A DNA stretch of 64,000 nt, taken from positions 1 through 64,000 of the forward strand of contig NZ_QDKQ01000058.1 of assembly GCF_003116815.1 (NCBI RefSeq), given 5' to 3'. Under the pieces are notes generated by a model that saw only the letters and a list, made by a program, of their open reading frames with translations, made no database searches and was not told the origin of the DNA. A program made the position numbers and the translations under genes. Positions within the stretch are counted from its first letter, which is position 1; the number at the start of each line of letters is the position of its first letter. Shown here piece after piece: positions 40,110 to 49,385 of the stretch. This DNA is from Caulobacter endophyticus. GTDB taxonomy: Bacteria; Pseudomonadota; Alphaproteobacteria; Caulobacterales; Caulobacteraceae.

Positions 40110-41267
40110 TCATCGCCCGATCCCCCGCTCGCGTTCCACCGACGCCATGAACCCCGTCAGGGCCGCGTCCATCACCGGCTCGTCCAGCAGGAAGGCGTCG
40201 TGGCCCTTGTCGCTGTCGATCTCGGCGAAGGCGGCGCGGCAGCCGGCGGCGGTGAGGGCGCGGACGATGTGGCGGCTCTCCGAGGTGGGATAGAGCCAGT
40301 CGCTGGTGAAGCTGAGCACGCAGAAGCGTACGTCCCGCGCCGCCTTGAAGGCGTTGGCCAGCACCCCGCCATGCGGCGCGGCCAGGTCGAAATAGTCCAT
40401 GGCCCGGGTGATGTAGAGATAGGAGTTGGCGTCGAAGCGGTCGACGAACGACGCCCCCTGGTGGCGCAGGTAGCTCTCGACCTGGAAGTCGGCGTCGAAG
40501 CCCCAGGACAGGCCGTCGCGCTGAAGTTCTCTGCCGAACTTGCGCTGCAGGGCCGGCTCGGAAAGATAGGTGATGTGGGCGGCCATCCGCGCCACGGCCA
40601 GGCCCTTCTCGGGCCGCGCGCCCTGGGCCGCATAGGCCCCGCCGCGCCATTCGGGATCGGCCATGATCGCCTGGCGGCCCACCTCGTGGAAGGCGATGTT
40701 CTGGGCCGAGTGCCGCGAGGCCGAGGCCACGATCACGGCGCTGAACAGCCGCTGCGGATAGTCGGCCGCCCACTGCTGCACCTGCATGCCGCCCATCGAG
40801 CCGCCGACCACCGCCAGCAGGGTGTCGACTCCCAGGGCGTCGATCAGCATGGCCTGGGCCCGCACCATGTCGGCGATGGTCAGGATCGGAAACGACAGGC
40901 CCCAGGGCTCGCCGGTGGCCGGATCGATCGAGGCCGGCCCCGTGGAGCCCATGCAGCCGCCGATGACATTGGAGCAGATGACAAAGTGGCGGGCCGGATC
41001 GATCGGCTTGCCGGGACCGACCAGCCGCGTCCACCAGCCGGGCTTGCCGGTGGTCGGATGGGTGGAGGCCACGTACTGGTCGCCGGTCAGGGCATGGCAG
41101 ATCAGGATGGCGTTTGTGCCGTTCTCGTTCAGCGAGCCATAGGTCTGATAGGCCACCTCCAGCCCGCTGATCTTCGCGCCGGAATCTAGCACCAGCGGCC
41201 GGTCGGCGGGGAAGCGCCAGACACCGCCGCCGAGCGGCGCGGAAACGTCCAGATCAAGGTCGGCCAT
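40110..41267 (-). CDS. metX: Homoserine O-acetyltransferase MetX
   Basis: An alpha/beta hydrolase of 385 residues that acetylates homoserine. The nucleophile is in [15 protein letters not shown], with [17 protein letters not shown] before it and the catalytic histidine in [12 protein letters not shown]. It may use succinyl-CoA, as some MetX proteins do. AAGGCG lies five bases before ATG 41267. A SAM-II riboswitch often precedes metX in alphaproteobacteria; I looked in 41268-41400 on the minus strand and did not find its conserved sequence. Confidence 0.93.
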   Translation of the reverse strand: MADLDLDVSAPLGGGVWRFPADRPLVLDSGAKISGLEVAYQTYGSLNENGTNAILICHALTGDQYVASTHPTTGKPGWWTRLVGPGKPIDPARHFVICSNVIGGCMGSTGPASIDPATGEPWGLSFPILTIADMVRAQAMLIDALGVDTLLAVVGGSMGGMQVQQWAADYPQRLFSAVIVASASRHSAQNIAFHEVGRQAIMADPEWRGGAYAAQGARPEKGLAVARMAAHITYLSEPALQRKFGRELQRDGLSWGFDADFQVESYLRHQGASFVDRFDANSYLYITRAMDYFDLAAPHGGVLANAFKAARDVRFCVLSFTSDWLYPTSESRHIVRALTAAGCRAAFAEIDSDKGHDAFLLDEPVMDAALTGFMASVERERGIGR

Positions 41268-41402
41268 GTCGCCTTGGACCGCCTGTCGACGAAGGTGTCA
41301 ACCATGCGCTTTGCGCCTGGGCGGCGGGCTCGTATGAGGAGATGACGAAGACGGCGTTTCTCGCCATTTGCCCCGCTTTAAAACCGCTTTATGGAGTGCG
41401 CC

Positions 41403-41915
41403 ATGGACCGTCTGATCCTGATGCGCCACGGCAAGGCCGAGCGGCACGCCGCCCAGGGCGGCGACTTCGAGCGCGCGCTCGCCGAGCGCGGCCGCCAGGA
41501 CGTGGCGTTGATCGCCTCGGCCCTGGCTTCGGAGGGCCTTTCGCCCGACCTGGTCCTGGTCTCGGCCGCCCGCCGCACCCGCGAGACCTGGGAGGCCGCC
41601 GCCGGCGCCTTTCCGGGCGCGACCGCCGAGGTGCTGCGCAATCTCTATCATGCCGAAGCCCAGGAAGTGCTGGCCGCCGTGCGCGAGGCCGACGCCCCGG
41701 CCGGCACGGTGATGGTGGTCGGCCACAATCCGGGCCTGCACGATCTTTCGCTGCGCCTGGCCATGGGCAGCCCCGCCGATCCGGCCGAGCTTTCCAAGCT
41801 GCGCGGCCGCTTCCCCACCGCCACGGCGGCGATCTTCGACATCGACGCGTCCGGCGCCCCGCGGCTGGCGCGCGTCTTCTACGCATCCGAACACGGCGGG
41901 CACGGCGGCGAATGA
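41403..41915 (+). CDS. sixA: Histidine phosphatase SixA family
   Basis: A small histidine phosphatase of 170 residues. It opens LILMRHGKAERH (catalytic RHG) and has the second active-site histidine in VMVVGHNPGLHDL. SixA removes phosphate from histidine residues of phosphocarrier proteins in E. coli; the target here is unknown. ATG 41403 has GGAG eight bases upstream and is preferred over an ATG at 41391. It is the first gene of a five-gene coupled block that ends in a histidine kinase. Confidence 0.88.
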   Translation: MDRLILMRHGKAERHAAQGGDFERALAERGRQDVALIASALASEGLSPDLVLVSAARRTRETWEAAAGAFPGATAEVLRNLYHAEAQEVLAAVREADAPAGTVMVVGHNPGLHDLSLRLAMGSPADPAELSKLRGRFPTATAAIFDIDASGAPRLARVFYASEHGGHGGE

Positions 41916-42250
41916 CCCTGGTCTACAAGATCCTTCCGAAGACGCTCTGGGACGAGGCCAAGGCGGCCGGGCAGTTCACCGGCGCGCCCATCGACCACGC
42001 CGACGGCTACATCCACCTGTCGGCCGCCGACCAGGCCCAGGAGACCGCCGCCCTCTATTTCAAGGGCCAGGAAGACCTGCTGCTGGTCGGCTTCGACGCC
42101 GACGCCCTGGGTCCGGACCTGAAGTGGGAGGCCTCGCGCGGCGGGGCTCTGTTCCCACACCTCTTCCGCAGCCTGTCTCCAGATGAGGCGGTGTCGGAAA
42201 AGCCGCTGGCGCTCGACGCCGACGGCGTGCCGCAGCTGGGCCTGGCCTGA
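41912..42250 (+). CDS. DUF952 family protein
   Basis: A 112-residue DUF952 protein: YKILPKTLWDEAKAAGQFTG, then GYIHLSAADQAQETAALYF and WEASRGGALFPHLFRSL, which are the family marks. The function is unknown. The N-terminal lysine/histidine pattern recalls ADP-ribosyl-handling folds, but this is only a guess. ATG 41912 overlaps sixA as ATGA, and its stop overlaps pyrD as TGATG. Confidence 0.88.
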   Translation: MTLVYKILPKTLWDEAKAAGQFTGAPIDHADGYIHLSAADQAQETAALYFKGQEDLLLVGFDADALGPDLKWEASRGGALFPHLFRSLSPDEAVSEKPLALDADGVPQLGLA

Positions 42251-43317
42251 TGGCCTTGCACGACATCGCCGCCCGCGCCCTGCACGCGTTCGATCCCGAA
42301 GACGCCCACGGCTGGGCGATCCGCGGCCTGAAGTGGGGCCTTGGCCCGCGCGATGGCGGCGTGGACGATCCGATCCTGGCCACCAGCGTCGCGGGCCTGC
42401 AGCTGTCGAACTGCGTGGGCCTGGCCGCCGGCTTCGACAAGAACGCCGAGGTTCCGGACGCCATGCTGGCCGCCGGCTTCGGCTTCGTGGAGGCCGGCAC
42501 GGTCACGCCGCTGGCCCAGGCCGGCAATCCGCGCCCGCGCCTGTTCCGGCTCACCGAAGACCATGCGGTGATCAACCGCATGGGCTTCAACAACGAGGGG
42601 CTCGAGCCGTTCGCAACGCGCCTGGCCGCTCGCAAGCACGCCCATGCCGACCGCCTGGGCGTGTTCGGCGCCAATATCGGGGCCAACAAGGACGCCACCG
42701 ACCGCATCGGCGACTACGTCACAGGCCTCACCCGCCTGTGGGGCCTGTCGGACTATTTCACGGTCAACATCTCCTCGCCCAACACGCCTGGCCTGCGCGC
42801 CCTGCAGACCAAGGCGGCGCTTGAGGAGCTGCTGGGCCGTCTGGCGCAGGCCCGGGCGGGCCTGAAGAAGGACGGCGCCGACTATCCGATCTTCCTGAAG
42901 GTCGCGCCCGACCTGGAGGACGGCGAGGTCGAGGCCATCGTCGAGACCGTGCTGGCCACGGGCCTGAACGGGATCATCGTCTCCAACACCACCATCGCCC
43001 GGCCCGACGCCCTGAAGTCGGCGCAGAAGGCCGAGGGGGGCGGGCTTTCCGGCGCGCCGCTGCGGGTCGCCTCGACGGCGGTGCTCGGCCAGTTCCACGC
43101 CGCCGCCAAGGGCCGCGTGGCCCTGATCGGAGCCGGCGGCGTCGCCAGCGGCGCCGACGCCCTGGCCAAGATCAAGGCCGGCGCCTGCGCGGTGCAGCTC
43201 TATTCGGCCCTCGTCTATGGCGGTCCGGGCCTGGTGGTGCGCATCAAGAAGGACCTCGCCGCCCGCCTGCGCGCCGAGGGCTTCGCCAGCGTTTCGGACG
43301 CGATCGGGACCGCATGA
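42250..43317 (+). CDS. pyrD: Dihydroorotate dehydrogenase (quinone), class 2
   Basis: A 355-residue class 2 DHODH, the membrane-linked FMN enzyme of pyrimidine synthesis that passes electrons to quinone. Markers are GLAAGFDKNAEV, NRMGFNNEGLE, the catalytic region VNISSPNTPGLRALQ and LIGAGGVASGADALAKIKAGA, shown in part. The N-terminal helix pair typical of class 2 is present. It is coupled to DUF952 upstream and to the VTT gene downstream (ATGA at 43314). Confidence 0.95.
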   Translation: MALHDIAARALHAFDPEDAHGWAIRGLKWGLGPRDGGVDDPILATSVAGLQLSNCVGLAAGFDKNAEVPDAMLAAGFGFVEAGTVTPLAQAGNPRPRLFRLTEDHAVINRMGFNNEGLEPFATRLAARKHAHADRLGVFGANIGANKDATDRIGDYVTGLTRLWGLSDYFTVNISSPNTPGLRALQTKAALEELLGRLAQARAGLKKDGADYPIFLKVAPDLEDGEVEAIVETVLATGLNGIIVSNTTIARPDALKSAQKAEGGGLSGAPLRVASTAVLGQFHAAAKGRVALIGAGGVASGADALAKIKAGACAVQLYSALVYGGPGLVVRIKKDLAARLRAEGFASVSDAIGTA

Positions 43318-44048
43318 CCCCTGACCAGAGCCTCGCCTGGCTGCGTCGCTTCGGACCGCTCGCGGTCCTGGCGCTGCTGCTCGTGGCGGCTCTGGCGTCG
43401 GGCGTGGCGGGCAAGCTGTCGCTCGAGACCCTGCAGGCCGAGGGCGCGGCGCTGCAGGCCTTCGCCCATCACCACCCGCTGCAATGCGCGGTGATCTACG
43501 TGCTGATCTACGTCGCCACGGTCTCGGTCTCGCTGCCCGGCGCGCTGATCCTGTCGCTCAGCGCCGGCTTCCTGTTCGGGCCGCTGGGCGGGTTCCTGGC
43601 CCTGATGGGGGTGACCGGCGGCTCGACCGTGGTCTATGCGGCCTGCCGCACCGCCTTCGGCGACTTCCTGCGCCGCAAGCCCGGCGCCCTGCTGACCCGC
43701 ATCGAGGACGGCTTCAAGGCCGACGCCTTTTCCTACCTGCTGACCCTGCGGCTGATCCCGGCCTTCCCGCTGCTGCTGGTCAATGTCGCCTCGGGCCTGA
43801 TGAAGATCCGCTTGCGCACCTACCTGCTGGCCTCGGTGCTGGGCATGGCCCCCAGTTCGTTCGTCTATGCCGGCATCGGTTCGGGCCTTGGCCACCTGTT
43901 CGCGGAAGGCGACCCGGTGACCCTCGCCACCCTGGCCTCGCCGCGCATCTACATGCCGATCATCGGGCTTGGCGTGCTGGCCCTGCTGCCGCCGCTTTGG
44001 AAGGCCGCGCGCAGGCGCCGCGTTGCCCCCGCCGCCGACGTGAAGTAA
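43314..44048 (+). CDS. TVP38/TMEM64 (VTT) family membrane protein
   Basis: A 244-residue inner-membrane protein with about six hydrophobic segments. The VTT core is visible: SLPGALILSLSAGFLFGPLGGF, cited in part, and LRLIPAFPLLLVNVASGLMKI with the re-entrant-loop type motif. VTT (DedA-related) proteins are thought to move lipids or ions across the membrane; the cargo here is unknown. It overlaps pyrD by ATGA and ends nine bases before the kinase gene. Confidence 0.9.
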   Translation: MTPDQSLAWLRRFGPLAVLALLLVAALASGVAGKLSLETLQAEGAALQAFAHHHPLQCAVIYVLIYVATVSVSLPGALILSLSAGFLFGPLGGFLALMGVTGGSTVVYAACRTAFGDFLRRKPGALLTRIEDGFKADAFSYLLTLRLIPAFPLLLVNVASGLMKIRLRTYLLASVLGMAPSSFVYAGIGSGLGHLFAEGDPVTLATLASPRIYMPIIGLGVLALLPPLWKAARRRRVAPAADVK

Positions 44049-44057
44049 CCCAGACGA

Positions 44058-45557
44058 ATGGCCGAACCGGTCACGCCGCCCGCCGCATCCGACAAGCCGC
44101 CCGGAAGACGCCTTCCGTGGCCCGGCGGCCTGTCGGCGCGCCTGCTGCTGCTGACGGCCCTGTTCGTATTCCTGGCCGGCGCCTTCATCCTGCCGCCGGC
44201 CCTGGCCGACCTCGAAAAGCAGTGGCTGCTCGACCGGGTGCGGGCCGCCGAACTGGCTTCGACCATCGCCGACGCCGATCCCGAGCGCCGCGTCACCGAC
44301 CAGGTCTCGCAACGCCTGCTCGACCAGGCCGGCGTGGTCATCGTGGCCCTGCAGGTCGACGGCGCCCGCCGCCTCGTCTTGCCTACCGAACCGCGCGCCA
44401 TCGAGCAGCCCTACCTCGTCGACCTGCGCGGCCAGAACCCCGGCTCGTGGCTGGCCGCTCCGTTCTTCACCCTGAAGAGCAAGCCCGGCAGCCTGGTGCG
44501 GGTGATGGCCGAGCCGCGCTTCCGCCAGGAGGCCGAGTTCGTCGAGATCGTGCTGCCCGACGCCCCGCTGAAGGCCCACCTGATAGCCAACTTCTGGCGC
44601 CTGGCGGGGGTGACCCTGTTCGCCGCCGGGCTGGCCGGGGGGCTGATCTACCTGTCGCTGAACTTCCTGCTGGTGCGGCCCATGCAGCGCATCACCAAGG
44701 CCATGGAGCGCTTCCGCGCCGATCCGGAGGATCCCGAGGCGCGGGTGGTGGTGTCGCGCCGCCGCGACGAGATCGGCCGCGCCGAGGCCGAGCTCGACGC
44801 CATGCAGACCGACCTGCGCACCGCCCTGCAGGCCAAGGCGCGCCTTGCGGCGCTGGGCGAGGCGGTGGCCAAGATCAATCACGACCTGCGCAACATGCTG
44901 ACCAGCGCCCAGATGGCCTCGGACCGCCTGGCCGCCTTGGGCGACCCCAAGGTGGCCCAGGCCCTGCCGCGCCTGGAACGGGCTCTCGACCGCGCCATCA
45001 CTCTGGCCAGCGACGTCATGGCCTACGGCAAGTCCAAGGAGCCCGCCCCGGTGATCCGCACCGTGGCCCTTCGCGCGGCGCTGGACATGGCGGCCGAGGA
45101 CTCCGGCCTGACCCCGCAGGGCGTGGCGCTGGAGACCGTGATCGACGCCCGCGAGCAGATCCAGGCCGACCCCGACCAGCTGCACCGCATCCTCACCAAC
45201 CTGCTGCGCAACGCCCGCGAGGCCATCGAGGGCACGCCCGACCGCAGCGGCAAGGGCCGGGTGTTCGTCGAGCTGCGCCGCGCCGACGGCATGAGCCACC
45301 TGCGGCTCTCGGACGACGGCCCCGGCGTGCCGGCCCGGGCGCGGGCCAACCTCTTCCAGCCGTTCGTGGGTTCGGTGCGCCGCGGCGGCACGGGCCTTGG
45401 CCTGGCCATCGCCCGGGAACTGGCCCAGGGCCACGGCGGGGATCTGGTGCTGGTGGAAACGGGTCCCGGCGGCTCGGTGTTCGACCTGACCCTGGCGGGG
45501 GCGCCGGAGCCCGCCCCGGCGCCCGAAGAAGGCGAGCCGGCGAAGTCGAAGCCTTAA
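44058..45557 (+). CDS. Sensor histidine kinase, orphan
   Basis: A 499-residue membrane kinase. TM1 is near residues 25-48 and a periplasmic sensor of about 130 residues follows. TM2 is near 178-200, then a HAMP domain (RPMQRITKAMERF). The H-box KINHDLRNMLTS has its phosphorylated histidine near residue 275. The ATPase core follows with NLLRNAREAIEG, LSDDGPGVP and GGTGLGLAIARELAQGHGG. The H-box with HDLRN is of the HPK4-like kind. There is no response regulator beside it. It is the last gene of the sixA-pyrD block, which also encodes a histidine phosphatase. Confidence 0.9.
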   Translation: MAEPVTPPAASDKPPGRRLPWPGGLSARLLLLTALFVFLAGAFILPPALADLEKQWLLDRVRAAELASTIADADPERRVTDQVSQRLLDQAGVVIVALQVDGARRLVLPTEPRAIEQPYLVDLRGQNPGSWLAAPFFTLKSKPGSLVRVMAEPRFRQEAEFVEIVLPDAPLKAHLIANFWRLAGVTLFAAGLAGGLIYLSLNFLLVRPMQRITKAMERFRADPEDPEARVVVSRRRDEIGRAEAELDAMQTDLRTALQAKARLAALGEAVAKINHDLRNMLTSAQMASDRLAALGDPKVAQALPRLERALDRAITLASDVMAYGKSKEPAPVIRTVALRAALDMAAEDSGLTPQGVALETVIDAREQIQADPDQLHRILTNLLRNAREAIEGTPDRSGKGRVFVELRRADGMSHLRLSDDGPGVPARARANLFQPFVGSVRRGGTGLGLAIARELAQGHGGDLVLVETGPGGSVFDLTLAGAPEPAPAPEEGEPAKSKP

Positions 45558-45569
45558 GAACGAGGCCCT

Positions 45570-45673
45570 GCGTCCTTCGAGGCCCGCTGCGCGGGCGCTT
45601 CAGGACGAGAAAACCAGTGCGAGAACGCCCTCATCCTGAAGGTGCGAGGCGCAGGACGAGCCTCGAAGGACGC
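45570..45673. repeat. Intergenic inverted repeat R9, second repeat family
   Basis: The outer arms GCGTCCTTCGAGGC (45570-45583) and GCCTCGAAGGACGC (45660-45673) are a perfect 14-bp inverted repeat. Inner arms GCTTCAGGACGAG and CTCATCCTGAAGG also pair. It differs in sequence from R1-R8. It lies between the convergent kinase gene and the small gene at 45696 and may act as terminator for both. Confidence 0.75.
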
Positions 45674-45695
45674 AAGGCGCCCGACAGTCGACAGC

Positions 45696-45890
45696 TCACA
45701 CCACGTACTGCTTGGGCAGGGGCGCGCCCTGCTCGGCCGGGGCCAGGGGAGCGCGCAGCTCCACGGGCTCGCTGGTCAGCGTGTCGGGCGCGGGCGGCGG
45801 AGCCAGGATCCCGGTCGCCAGCACGCCAGCGACCACAAGGCTGCAACTTCCCAGGCCAAGGCCCAGGGCTATGGTCTTCTTGAAGGTCAT
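45696..45890 (-). CDS. Small membrane or secreted protein, function unknown
   Basis: A 64-residue protein from ATG 45890. It has a hydrophobic N-terminus (TIALGLGLGSCSLVVAGVLATG) that acts as a signal or anchor, then a Pro/Ala-rich tail of about 35 residues ending PKQYVV. A GTG at 45932 would give 78 residues; neither start has a convincing ribosome site. No family is recognised. The frame may not be a real gene, though the signal-like start is in its favour. Confidence 0.4.
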   Translation of the reverse strand: MTFKKTIALGLGLGSCSLVVAGVLATGILAPPPAPDTLTSEPVELRAPLAPAEQGAPLPKQYVV

Positions 45891-46193
45891 GTTCAAAAAA
45901 GTATCCGCGTCGGGGAGGGCGCTTTTACTCACCAGGAACCAAGCCTCTGATGGGCCCTGAGGTTCCCGGGGCCCGCCAGAAGGATCGCGTCCGCCTCACG
46001 AGCGGACGTGCTTTTGCCTGTAAACCATCCACAGGTCCAGCATGGGGCGCCTTAAGGGCGAACTCGCCTCATTTGGGCGAACGAGGGTTGCAAAGCGCCG
46101 CCATGGGGCGTTACGCCGCCCGGCGTCAGCAACCGTTAGCGACACGTCCAGCGAGGGTTCCGGCGCGGCCCCGCTCCCCTTATGTTCGCGCCC

Positions 46194-49100
46194 ATGACCG
46201 ACGCCGCCGCGCCCGAATCCGCCCAGTCCCGCCCCCTCACCCAGGACGGCCCTGCCCTGCGCCTCTTCCTGGTGGACGGCTCGGCCTATCTGTTCCGCGC
46301 CTATCACGCCCTGCCGCCCCTGACCCGCAAGAGCGACGGCCTGCCCGTCGGCGCGGTGCAGGGCTTCTGCAACATGCTGTGGAAGCTGATGCGCGACATG
46401 CAGGGCGACGCGCCCACGCACCTGGCGGTGATCTGGGACCACTCGGAAAAGACGTTCCGCAACAAGCTGTACGACCAGTACAAGGCTCACCGTCCGCCGC
46501 CGCCGGAAGACCTGATCCCGCAGTTCCCGCTGGTGCGCGACGCCACGCGCGCCTTCGGCGTGCCGGCCATCGAGCTGCCGGGCTACGAGGCCGACGACCT
46601 GATCGCGGCCTATGCCTGCGCCGCCCGCGACGCCGGCGGCGAGGCGGTCATCGTCTCGTCCGACAAGGACCTGATGCAGCTGGTCGGCGACAGCGTCTCG
46701 ATGTTCGACCCGATGAAGGGCGTCCGCATCGGCCGCAACGAGGTGTTCGAGAAGTTCGGCGTCTATCCCGAGCAGGTGGTCGACGTGCAGTCGCTGTGCG
46801 GCGACAGCGTCGACAACGTGCCCGGCGCCCCCGGCATCGGCATCAAGACCGCCGCCCAGCTGATCACCGAGTACGGCGACCTCGACACGCTGCTGGCCCG
46901 CGCCGGCGAGATCAAGCAGCCCAAGCGCCGCGAGACCTTGATCAACTTCGCCGACCAGATCCGCCTGTCCAAGGCCCTGGTCACGCTGGACTGCGACACC
47001 CCCCTGCCCGAGCCGCTGGACGATCTGGTCGTGCGCGAGCCCGACAAGGCCGTGCTGGCCGCCTTCCTGGAAGAGATGGAGTTCCGCACGCTGGCCCGCC
47101 GGGTCGGCGACGGCAACGCCGCCGCCGCGCCGCGCACGCTGGACGCCCGCCCGTCGGACAAGCCTGTGAGCGCGCCGGTCACCAGCGTCTCCTACGTCTC
47201 GGCCGCCGCCCGCGCCGCGGCCAATCCGGTGGCCGAGCCGGTCGCCATCGACCATGCGGCCTATGTCTGCGTGCGGGATCTTCCCACGCTGCAGGTGTGG
47301 ATCGACAAGGCCCGCGCCAAGGGCGTGGTCGCCTTCGACACCGAGACCGACGCCCTGTCGTCGGCCAATGCCGGGCTGTGCGGCGTGTCGCTGGCCATCG
47401 CCCCGGGCGAGGCCTGCTACATCCCCGTCAGCCACGAGGACAAGCCGCAGGACGGAGGCCTGGCCTTCGAGGCCCCCGCCAAGCTGGAACAGATCTCCGA
47501 GGAGGAGGCTCTGGCCGCGCTGAAGCCCCTGCTGGAAGACCCGGCCGTGCTGAAGGTCGCCCAGAACGCCAAGTACGACATCGCCGTGATGGCTCGCCGG
47601 GGGATCGCCGTCGGCCCGATCGAGGACACCATGCTGATCAGCTACGTGCTGGAAGCGGGCCTCCACGGCCACGGCATGGACGAGTTGTCGGAGCTGTGGC
47701 TGGGCCACAAGCCCATCCCGTTCAAGGAGGTGGCTGGTACGGGCAAGAGCCAGATCAGCTTCAAGCACGTGGCGCTGGACAAGGCCACGGCCTACGCCGC
47801 CGAGGACGCCGACGTCACCCTGCGGCTCTACAACGTGCTGCGTCCGCGCCTGGCGGCCGAGGGGCTGCTGAGCGTCTACGAGACCCTGGAGCGCCCCCTG
47901 CCCGCCGTGCTGGCGACCATGGAGAACGATGGCGTCCGCGTCGATCCGGAGACCCTGCGCCGGCTGTCGAACGAGTTTTCGCTGCGCATGGCCGAGTTCG
48001 AGGAGCAGGCGCAAAAGCTGGCCGGCCGGCCGTTCAACCTGGGCAGCCCCAAGCAGATCGGCGACGTGCTGTTCGGCGAGCTGAGCATGAAGGGCGGCAA
48101 GAAGACCGCCACCGGCCAGTGGTCGACCGACAGCGATGTGCTGGAAAGCCTGGCCAACGAACACGAACTGCCGCGCGTGCTGCTCGACTGGCGCCAGCTG
48201 TCCAAGCTGAAGGGCACCTATACCGAGAACCTGATCGCCGCGATCAGCGAGCGCACGGGCCGGGTGCACACCTCCTACGCCCTGGCGGCGACCACGACGG
48301 GCCGCCTGTCGTCGTCGGACCCCAACCTGCAGAACATCCCGGTCCGCACCGAGGAAGGCCGCAAGATCCGCAAGGCGTTCGTGGCCGAGCCCGGCAAGGT
48401 GCTGATCAGCGCCGACTACAGCCAGATCGAGCTGCGCCTCTTGGCCCATATCGGCCAGATCCCGCAGTTGCAGCAGGCCTTCCGCGATGGCCTGGACATC
48501 CACGCCATGACGGCCTCGGAAATGTTCGACACGCCGATCGAGGGCATGGACCCGATGATCCGCCGCCGGGCCAAGGCCATCAACTTCGGCATCGTCTACG
48601 GCATTTCCGCCTTCGGCCTGGCCAACCAGCTGGGCATCGGCCAGGGCGAGGCCGGGGCCTATATCAAGACCTATTTCGAGCGTTTCCCCGGCATCCAGGC
48701 CTATATGGACGCCACCCGGGCCTTCGTGCGCGAGCACGGCTACGTCACCACGATCTTCGGCCGCAAGATCAACATTCCCGACATCCACGCCAAGTCGGTG
48801 GGGCAGCGGCAGTTCTCCGAGCGCGCCGCCATCAACGCCCCGATCCAGGGCGCGGCCGCCGACGTCATGCGCCGGGCCATGGTGCGGATGCCCGCCGCCC
48901 TGGAGGAAGCGGGCCTGAAGGCGCGCATGCTGCTGCAGGTGCACGACGAACTGGTGTTCGAGGCCCCGCAGGAGGAAGCCGACGCCGTCTGCGCGCTCGC
49001 CCGGCGGGTGATGGAGGGCGCGGCCGAGCCGGCCGTGGCGCTCTCGGTGCCGCTCACCGTCGAGGCGCGCGCGGCTCTCAACTGGGACGAGGCCCACTAG
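46194..49100 (+). CDS. polA: DNA polymerase I
   Basis: A full-length Pol I of 968 residues. The 5'-3' exonuclease is at the N-terminus (LFLVDGSAYLFRAYHALPP, YEADDLIAAYA, SSDKDLMQLV). The proofreading 3'-5' domain keeps its acidic residues (VAFDTETDALSS). The polymerase has motif A DYSQIELRLLAHI, motif B RRRAKAINFGIVYGIS and motif C QVHDELVFEAP. ATG 46194 is chosen; an in-frame ATG lies at 46182, and neither has a strong ribosome site. The gene stands alone and is followed by a terminator. Confidence 0.96.
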   Translation: MTDAAAPESAQSRPLTQDGPALRLFLVDGSAYLFRAYHALPPLTRKSDGLPVGAVQGFCNMLWKLMRDMQGDAPTHLAVIWDHSEKTFRNKLYDQYKAHRPPPPEDLIPQFPLVRDATRAFGVPAIELPGYEADDLIAAYACAARDAGGEAVIVSSDKDLMQLVGDSVSMFDPMKGVRIGRNEVFEKFGVYPEQVVDVQSLCGDSVDNVPGAPGIGIKTAAQLITEYGDLDTLLARAGEIKQPKRRETLINFADQIRLSKALVTLDCDTPLPEPLDDLVVREPDKAVLAAFLEEMEFRTLARRVGDGNAAAAPRTLDARPSDKPVSAPVTSVSYVSAAARAAANPVAEPVAIDHAAYVCVRDLPTLQVWIDKARAKGVVAFDTETDALSSANAGLCGVSLAIAPGEACYIPVSHEDKPQDGGLAFEAPAKLEQISEEEALAALKPLLEDPAVLKVAQNAKYDIAVMARRGIAVGPIEDTMLISYVLEAGLHGHGMDELSELWLGHKPIPFKEVAGTGKSQISFKHVALDKATAYAAEDADVTLRLYNVLRPRLAAEGLLSVYETLERPLPAVLATMENDGVRVDPETLRRLSNEFSLRMAEFEEQAQKLAGRPFNLGSPKQIGDVLFGELSMKGGKKTATGQWSTDSDVLESLANEHELPRVLLDWRQLSKLKGTYTENLIAAISERTGRVHTSYALAATTTGRLSSSDPNLQNIPVRTEEGRKIRKAFVAEPGKVLISADYSQIELRLLAHIGQIPQLQQAFRDGLDIHAMTASEMFDTPIEGMDPMIRRRAKAINFGIVYGISAFGLANQLGIGQGEAGAYIKTYFERFPGIQAYMDATRAFVREHGYVTTIFGRKINIPDIHAKSVGQRQFSERAAINAPIQGAAADVMRRAMVRMPAALEEAGLKARMLLQVHDELVFEAPQEEADAVCALARRVMEGAAEPAVALSVPLTVEARAALNWDEAH

Positions 49101-49143
49101 ATCAGGCCCTGGATCAGAATATTTTTGGTCCGCCTCTTTGTCG

Positions 49144-49180
49144 CACCCCGCTCCGCCACAGGTGGAGCGGGGTGTATTGT
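49144..49180 (+). terminator. Rho-independent terminator of polA
   Basis: Arms 49144-49154 (CACCCCGCTCC) and 49164-49174 (GGAGCGGGGTG) form an 11-bp stem with a 9-base loop, followed by the T-containing run TATTGTTAT. It lies 43 bases after the polA stop. Confidence 0.85.
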
Positions 49181-49385
49181 TATCAGCGGTAACCCCTTAC
49201 ACGCCGCAACCTTGGGAGGTTGCTGACACACGGTCGCCGACCATCGGCATATACCCGCGGTCTTGGGGTGCGACGTTCCGCCACACTACGGTTAATCCCG
49301 TGGAAACCGCGATCTCGCCAGAGCTTGCAGCGAGGACATGTGCCGTCGCGCACATCGTCGGGGCTAAGACATCCGGAGGCGGGTC

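Noticed and set aside
41268..41402. Possible SAM-II riboswitch before metX
   Set aside because: SAM-II is common at this place in alphaproteobacteria, but the conserved GTGATAA and GCTAAA blocks are not present in the leader.
49290..49310. CtrA-like TTAA-N7 site before the second chemoreceptor
   Set aside because: The second half reads GAAA, too far from TTAA to count.
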